10,002 nucleotides of DNA from Rhodobiaceae bacterium (GTDB lineage: Bacteria > Pseudomonadota > Alphaproteobacteria > Parvibaculales > Parvibaculaceae), in NCBI GenBank assembly GCA_002401305.2, contig NVSO02000238.1:1-10002 (forward strand). The letters run 5' to 3'. The translations under genes and the position numbers were made by a program. The notes below the pieces were generated by a model. The model was not told the DNA's origin. It was given only the letters and a program-made list of their open reading frames with translations, and ran no database searches. Of the stretch, positions 6,901 to 10,002 are shown in pieces (position 1 is the first letter of the stretch; each line of letters begins with the position of its first letter).

Positions 6901-6948
6901 GTTTCTCCAGTTAGCAACAGGTCACATATACCTGGATTGAGAGGTCAC

Positions 6949-7671
6949 ATGTCAGATACACATTTGGAACACGCCGGTAAAATTTTTTCCCCAAGCATGG
7001 GCAAAGGGATACACCCGGTTATAGATTCACTTGAAATGCGTATACGCACCAAGCTGATCCGGGGCGTAGATGGAGCAACTGACCCATCAGAAATTACCCG
7101 TCGCGCATTGGAATATGCGTCCGAAGCCGAACAACGCATTGCCGAGCTATCAGCCCGTGTCAGCACGTTGGAATCATTGGCACAGACCGACGAGCTAACC
7201 GGCCTTTATAATCGCCGTGGGTTTAAAGATATTCTCAATCGCAATCTCTTTAGCGCCGCTCGTTATGACGAAATGGGTGTACTCGCCTACTTCGATTTGA
7301 ACAAATTTAAAGACATCAACGATTCATTCGGTCATGCGGCTGGAGATGAAGTGTTGCGTCGAGTGGGTGATTTTTTACGCCGTTCAATCCGCTCAACCGA
7401 TTTCGCAGCCCGTTTGGGTGGTGATGAATTCGCCATCCTCTTTGTCCGCGGCGAGCACGCAAAAGCACGCGAACGCGCCCGCACAATGGCTCGCAAAATC
7501 GGTCGATTGGTTGTGCCGTGGCAGGGTCACAAATTCACAATCAGCGCCAGCGTTGGCCTAGCATCTTACGACGGCTCGACCGCTGCTGAGGAACTCATCG
7601 ACCGCGCTGACCGTGCGATGTACCGAGAAAAACACAAACGTCCTGACGCCGCCATTCGCGCCCGCGCCTAA
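6949..7671 (+). CDS. Stand-alone GGDEF diguanylate cyclase
   Basis: Synthesises c-di-GMP; 240 residues, no membrane segment or known sensory domain. The N-terminal 75 residues hold a helical stretch with heptad character (about 52-78, ALEYASEAEQRIAELSARV) that probably dimerises the protein. The GGDEF domain (about 78-228) has DELTGLYNRRGF, YFDLNKFKDIND, active-site GGDEF at 157-161 and the intact inhibitory RxxD site RSTD at 148-151, so it should be active and feedback-controlled. The frame is open from 6787, but the sigma-54 promoter lies inside that extension, and ATG 6949 has AGAGG 4 bases upstream, so I start there. It converges on aguB with a 12-base gap. Confidence 0.92.
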   Translation: MSDTHLEHAGKIFSPSMGKGIHPVIDSLEMRIRTKLIRGVDGATDPSEITRRALEYASEAEQRIAELSARVSTLESLAQTDELTGLYNRRGFKDILNRNLFSAARYDEMGVLAYFDLNKFKDINDSFGHAAGDEVLRRVGDFLRRSIRSTDFAARLGGDEFAILFVRGEHAKARERARTMARKIGRLVVPWQGHKFTISASVGLASYDGSTAAEELIDRADRAMYREKHKRPDAAIRARA

Positions 7672-7683
7672 GGCAACACCAAA

Positions 7684-8556
7684 TTACTGTGTGCCATCAA
7701 ACCCCGTAAGGGGTTGATATAAGTCTGGCCGCCGGTCTCTAAAGAGGCCCCAGCTTTGACGTCGCTCCTGAACACCGTCCAAATCAAAGCGCGCGGTAAG
7801 GACTTGCGACGTCCCATCGTCGGCTTCAGCCACCAGTCCGCCAGTTTCATCGGCAATAAATGAACTGCCATAAAAGGTAAGTTCACTCTCCCCAAACACC
7901 TCTACCCCAATGCGGTTCGATGCAATGACCGGCAACATGTTTGCCGCGCCATGGCCTTGCATGGTGCGTTGCCAATGCTTGCGGGAATCCACAGGCGGTG
8001 CAGGTGGTGGTTCAGATCCAATTGCCGTGGGATAGAACAACGCCTCAGCGCCCTTCAACGCCATAATACGGGCAGCCTCCGGGAACCATTGGTCCCAACA
8101 AATGGCAGACCCAAACCGGCCAAATGCGGTATCCCACACTTTAAAACCGGTATCACCGGGTGTGAAATAGAACTTCTCTTGATAGCCCGGACCATCAGGT
8201 ATGTGAGACTTGCGGTACAACTCCAAAATGGTGCCATCGGCATCTATCATCGCCAAAGAATTAAAGTAAGCCTGCCCTGCGCGCTCAAAAAAGCTAATCG
8301 GCAGCACAACGCCCAATTCCTTGGCCAAGCTAGAATACCGCGCTAAGAGCGCATTCCCCTCAAAGGGGCTTGCCAGGGCATAATGTTTGGACTTCTGTTC
8401 CTGACAAAAATACGGTGTTTCAAAAAGCTCCTGCAACAAAATCACCTGAGCGCCTTGAGCTGCGGCCAGTCTCACCAAGTGTTCAGCGGCCTCCAAGTTC
8501 GACGAAATGTCCCAACTACAGCTCATCTGGGTAGCTGCAAAAGTAACCTCTCTCAT
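7684..8556 (-). CDS. aguB: N-carbamoylputrescine amidase (nitrilase superfamily)
   Basis: Hydrolyses N-carbamoylputrescine to putrescine, CO2 and ammonia, the last step of the agmatine deiminase route from arginine. The 290 residues match the family length. The Glu-Lys-Cys catalytic triad is visible: E43 in LLQELFETPYF, K116 in YRKSHIPDGPGY and C153 in SAICWDQWFPE; the last two motifs are characteristic of AguB rather than general amidases. A strong AGGAG lies 7 bases upstream of the ATG at 8556. No agmatine deiminase gene (aguA) lies in the window. It is divergent from ridA and convergent with the GGDEF gene. A different carbamoyl or amide substrate cannot be excluded. Confidence 0.93.
   Translation of the reverse strand: MREVTFAATQMSCSWDISSNLEAAEHLVRLAAAQGAQVILLQELFETPYFCQEQKSKHYALASPFEGNALLARYSSLAKELGVVLPISFFERAGQAYFNSLAMIDADGTILELYRKSHIPDGPGYQEKFYFTPGDTGFKVWDTAFGRFGSAICWDQWFPEAARIMALKGAEALFYPTAIGSEPPPAPPVDSRKHWQRTMQGHGAANMLPVIASNRIGVEVFGESELTFYGSSFIADETGGLVAEADDGTSQVLTARFDLDGVQERRQSWGLFRDRRPDLYQPLTGFDGTQ
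7696..7718. terminator. Hairpin at the convergent ends of the GGDEF gene and aguB
   Basis: AACCCC (7700-7705), loop GTAA, GGGGTT (7710-7715), extended by ATC/GAT around a bulged A. It lies inside the last codons of aguB and 25 bases past the GGDEF gene stop. No T-run follows on either strand, so intrinsic termination is uncertain; it could instead protect the 3' end or be fortuitous. Confidence 0.3.
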
Positions 8557-8659
8557 TTTGATCTCCTTGAAAGTCCGCTATATTATTCAATATCTATACA
8601 CGACCAGACCACTGCTTGGCCCGATCGCAAAGAGCAAAATATTTAGGGAGTTAAAAATA
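8557..8659. promoter_or_regulatory. Divergent promoter region between aguB and ridA
   Basis: A 103-base non-coding, partly AT-rich segment between two divergent starts. It carries a small inverted repeat ATATT-ATTC-AATAT (8580-8593) that could be an operator or a promoter core. A TTGAAA (8567-8572) with AT-rich hexamers 17-20 bases on is a possible rightward -35, but no -10 stands out. The ridA ribosome site GGGAG (8646-8650) lies at its right end. Confidence 0.4.
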
Positions 8660-9139
8660 ATGAGCACTCAAGCCTCAAACACCGTTGAAGAACGCCTCGC
8701 GGAGATCGGCATCATCTTGCCAGACGCCGGCGGCGTTGCGGGAAATTACGCCCCTTATACCATCAGTCAAAATCAGGTTTTCATTTCGGGCCAAGTGCCG
8801 GTCACAAGTGGCGGGCTTCAATTTCAAGGAAAATTGGGCGCTGAGTTCTCAATCGAAGAAGGCCAAGCAGCGGCTCAACTATGCGCCATCAACATCATCG
8901 CTCAGCTTAAAGCGGCCTGTGACGGCGACCTCAGCCGCGTAAAAGCCTGCGTAAAGCTTGGCGGCTTCGTCAATTGCACGCCTGACTTTGGCGACCACCC
9001 CGCTGTCATCAATGGCGCGTCAGACTTAATGGTCGCAGCCTTTAATGAAAAAGGCCGGCACGCCCGCTTCGCAGTGGGTGCAACCAGCCTTCCTTTTAAT
9101 GTCGCCGTTGAAGTAGATGCCATTTTCGAAATCGACTGA
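8660..9139 (+). CDS. RidA (YjgF/YER057c/UK114) family protein
   Basis: A 159-residue member of the longer RidA subgroup; classic RidA is about 128 residues. Family enzymes hydrolyse reactive enamine/imine intermediates released by PLP enzymes. Motifs seen are VFISGQVPV (40-48), EEGQAAAQLCAINIIAQLKAA, VKLGGFVNCTPDF (98-110), NGASDLMVAAF and GRHARFAVGATSLP, where R136 aligns with the substrate-carboxylate-binding arginine of RidA, then VAVEVDAIFEI. The frame is open from 8507, but ATG 8660 has GGGAG 9 bases upstream and matches family starts. Deaminase activity is plausible from the arginine, though this subgroup is less studied. It is divergent from aguB, perhaps jointly regulated with nitrogen metabolism. 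Confidence 0.9.
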   Translation: MSTQASNTVEERLAEIGIILPDAGGVAGNYAPYTISQNQVFISGQVPVTSGGLQFQGKLGAEFSIEEGQAAAQLCAINIIAQLKAACDGDLSRVKACVKLGGFVNCTPDFGDHPAVINGASDLMVAAFNEKGRHARFAVGATSLPFNVAVEVDAIFEID

Positions 9140-9160
9140 TGTCTCAATCAGCCGACATCA
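9137..9160. terminator. Hairpin between the convergent ridA and PAP2 genes
   Basis: Perfect 7-bp stem TGATGTC (9137-9143) and GACATCA (9154-9160) with a 10-base loop; the left arm begins at the ridA stop codon, and the right arm ends 8 bases past the PAP2 gene's stop. T-runs are absent downstream on both strands, so it is at best a weak bidirectional terminator. Confidence 0.35.
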
Positions 9161-9168
9161 AAATCAAA

Positions 9169-10002
9169 CTAACTACTTTCAGTTCGGCGTGCCAAACGCG
9201 TCACCACCATAAGCAGCGGCGCGCCGAAACTGATGTAAAACGCAACCACACCGCCCGAGAGCAGATAGATCCAATCATTGGGTACAAAGCCCTCTGCAAC
9301 AGCGCGCACACCGCCGAAGACCAAAAACACCGACACAACGCCCAGAACAATGGCAATGAGACGCACCACCACCAAGCGGGCGGGCTCAAATTTGAGATAA
9401 TTCTGCTCGAGAAGCGCTCCCAACACCCAACCCAGAAGAAAGCCGCCGATAGAAGCGGCTTCGCCAGCACCTTCAGCTTTAGGCCAAACGTAAATGGTCG
9501 CGATCATTGCAAGCAAGACCCCTAAGAACTGCACAGGCCACGACAGTGACCGCCAGCGATTCCCCATGGGAGACAGCACTGCGTAGAAGACAACAAGACT
9601 GAGCGCCCCAAGTACAGAGCCCATCAACACATCTTCAATATCGTGAACACCCAAATACAACCGGCTCAAAATGATGCCGAGCGCAATAAAGCCAGCGCCC
9701 CAATAAGCCCACTTCGCTTCCCATTGCTGCCTAACTTCATAGGCGAGCCAGAACCACATCACAATGCCGATTTGAGCATGACCGCTGGGCATGCCGTACG
9801 AGCCCCCAACCCGTCCATCTAGCGCATAAAGCACGTCGGGACGCGGGTTTTGCCAATAGTCCTTCAACAAGGCGTTCAAAACCGCCGACGCAAACACAAT
9901 CAACGCGAGCCGGTGCCCCACATCTTTCCGCCACCCCCAATAAATCGCCGGAATAGCGATCAGAAAGAACGGCGTGTAGCCCATCCACGTGAAAACATTA
10001 AA
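9169..10002 (-). CDS. PAP2-superfamily membrane phosphatase, 5' end cut by the window edge
   Basis: Integral membrane lipid- or nucleotide-phosphate phosphatase of the type 2 phosphatidic acid phosphatase superfamily. Counting from the internal Met at 9984 (residue 1), all three catalytic motifs are intact: K-x6-RP (K41 to R48-P49), PSGH (66-69) and SR-x5-H-x3-D (S107, R108, H114, D118). About eight hydrophobic segments are visible, with extra ones after the catalytic core. The frame stays open through 9985-10002 without a stop (six more codons), and the hydrophobic GYTPFFLIAIPAIYWGW segment looks like a first or second helix, so the true start probably lies beyond the window. Undecaprenyl-pyrophosphate, phosphatidate or a sphingolipid phosphate are possible substrates. 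Convergent with ridA. Confidence 0.9.
   Translation of the reverse strand, partial: FNVFTWMGYTPFFLIAIPAIYWGWRKDVGHRLALIVFASAVLNALLKDYWQNPRPDVLYALDGRVGGSYGMPSGHAQIGIVMWFWLAYEVRQQWEAKWAYWGAGFIALGIILSRLYLGVHDIEDVLMGSVLGALSLVVFYAVLSPMGNRWRSLSWPVQFLGVLLAMIATIYVWPKAEGAGEAASIGGFLLGWVLGALLEQNYLKFEPARLVVVRLIAIVLGVVSVFLVFGGVRAVAEGFVPNDWIYLLSGGVVAFYISFGAPLLMVVTRLARRTESS

Noticed and set aside
6787..6948. Extended N-terminus of the GGDEF protein from TTG 6787 or ATG 6844.
   Set aside because: The added residues look non-coding, and the sigma-54 promoter at 6886-6900 would lie inside; ATG 6949 has its own AGAGG.
8507..8659. N-terminal extension of the RidA protein into the intergenic region and aguB.
   Set aside because: ATG 8660 has GGGAG at a proper distance and matches the family's N-terminus; the extension would overlap the aguB start.

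Overview
The window looks like ordinary chromosome from an alphaproteobacterium of moderate GC content. The main reason is the divK-pleD pair, the polar cell-fate and c-di-GMP module known from Caulobacter and relatives, with a DUF3572 gene divergent from it. The DNA polymerase IV with a Cys-x2-Cys / Cys-x2-Cys N-terminal extension also fits that class. I cannot place the genus. I see no transposase, integrase, CRISPR array, tRNA or rRNA.

Left part (1-2311): bases 1-359 hold no confident gene. They contain several nested inverted repeats that could fold into a small RNA, and a doubtful 60-codon frame starting at ATA behind a strong Shine-Dalgarno-like sequence. Then, on the minus strand, come pleD (two receiver domains plus a GGEEF cyclase domain) and, transcribed before it, divK. 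They are separated by 3 bases and form an operon. The 215-base region upstream of divK is shared with a plus-strand gene and carries a perfect 12-bp palindrome, two imperfect CtrA-like boxes and a GANTC site.

Middle part (2312-6697): five plus-strand genes encode a DUF3572 protein, a HAD-like hydrolase, a ROK-family fructokinase-like sugar kinase, DNA polymerase IV (dinB) and a D-2-hydroxyacid dehydrogenase of the glyoxylate/hydroxypyruvate reductase type. The last three are tightly packed: kinase and dinB overlap, and dinB and the dehydrogenase are about 34 bases apart. They are probably co-transcribed.

Right part (6698-10002): a stand-alone GGDEF diguanylate cyclase sits behind a near-perfect sigma-54 promoter with a long inverted repeat upstream. 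It converges on an N-carbamoylputrescine amidase gene (aguB). aguB diverges from a RidA-family gene across a 103-base AT-rich intergenic region. The window ends inside a PAP2-superfamily phosphatase gene on the minus strand, convergent with ridA, whose 5' end lies beyond base 10002.

The window encodes two diguanylate cyclases. Both keep the catalytic GG(D/E)EF loop and the RxxD product-inhibition site, but one is wired to DivK and phosphorylation and the other apparently to sigma-54. That regulatory contrast is the most interesting signal here. I found no convincing evidence of a wholly new multigene system.
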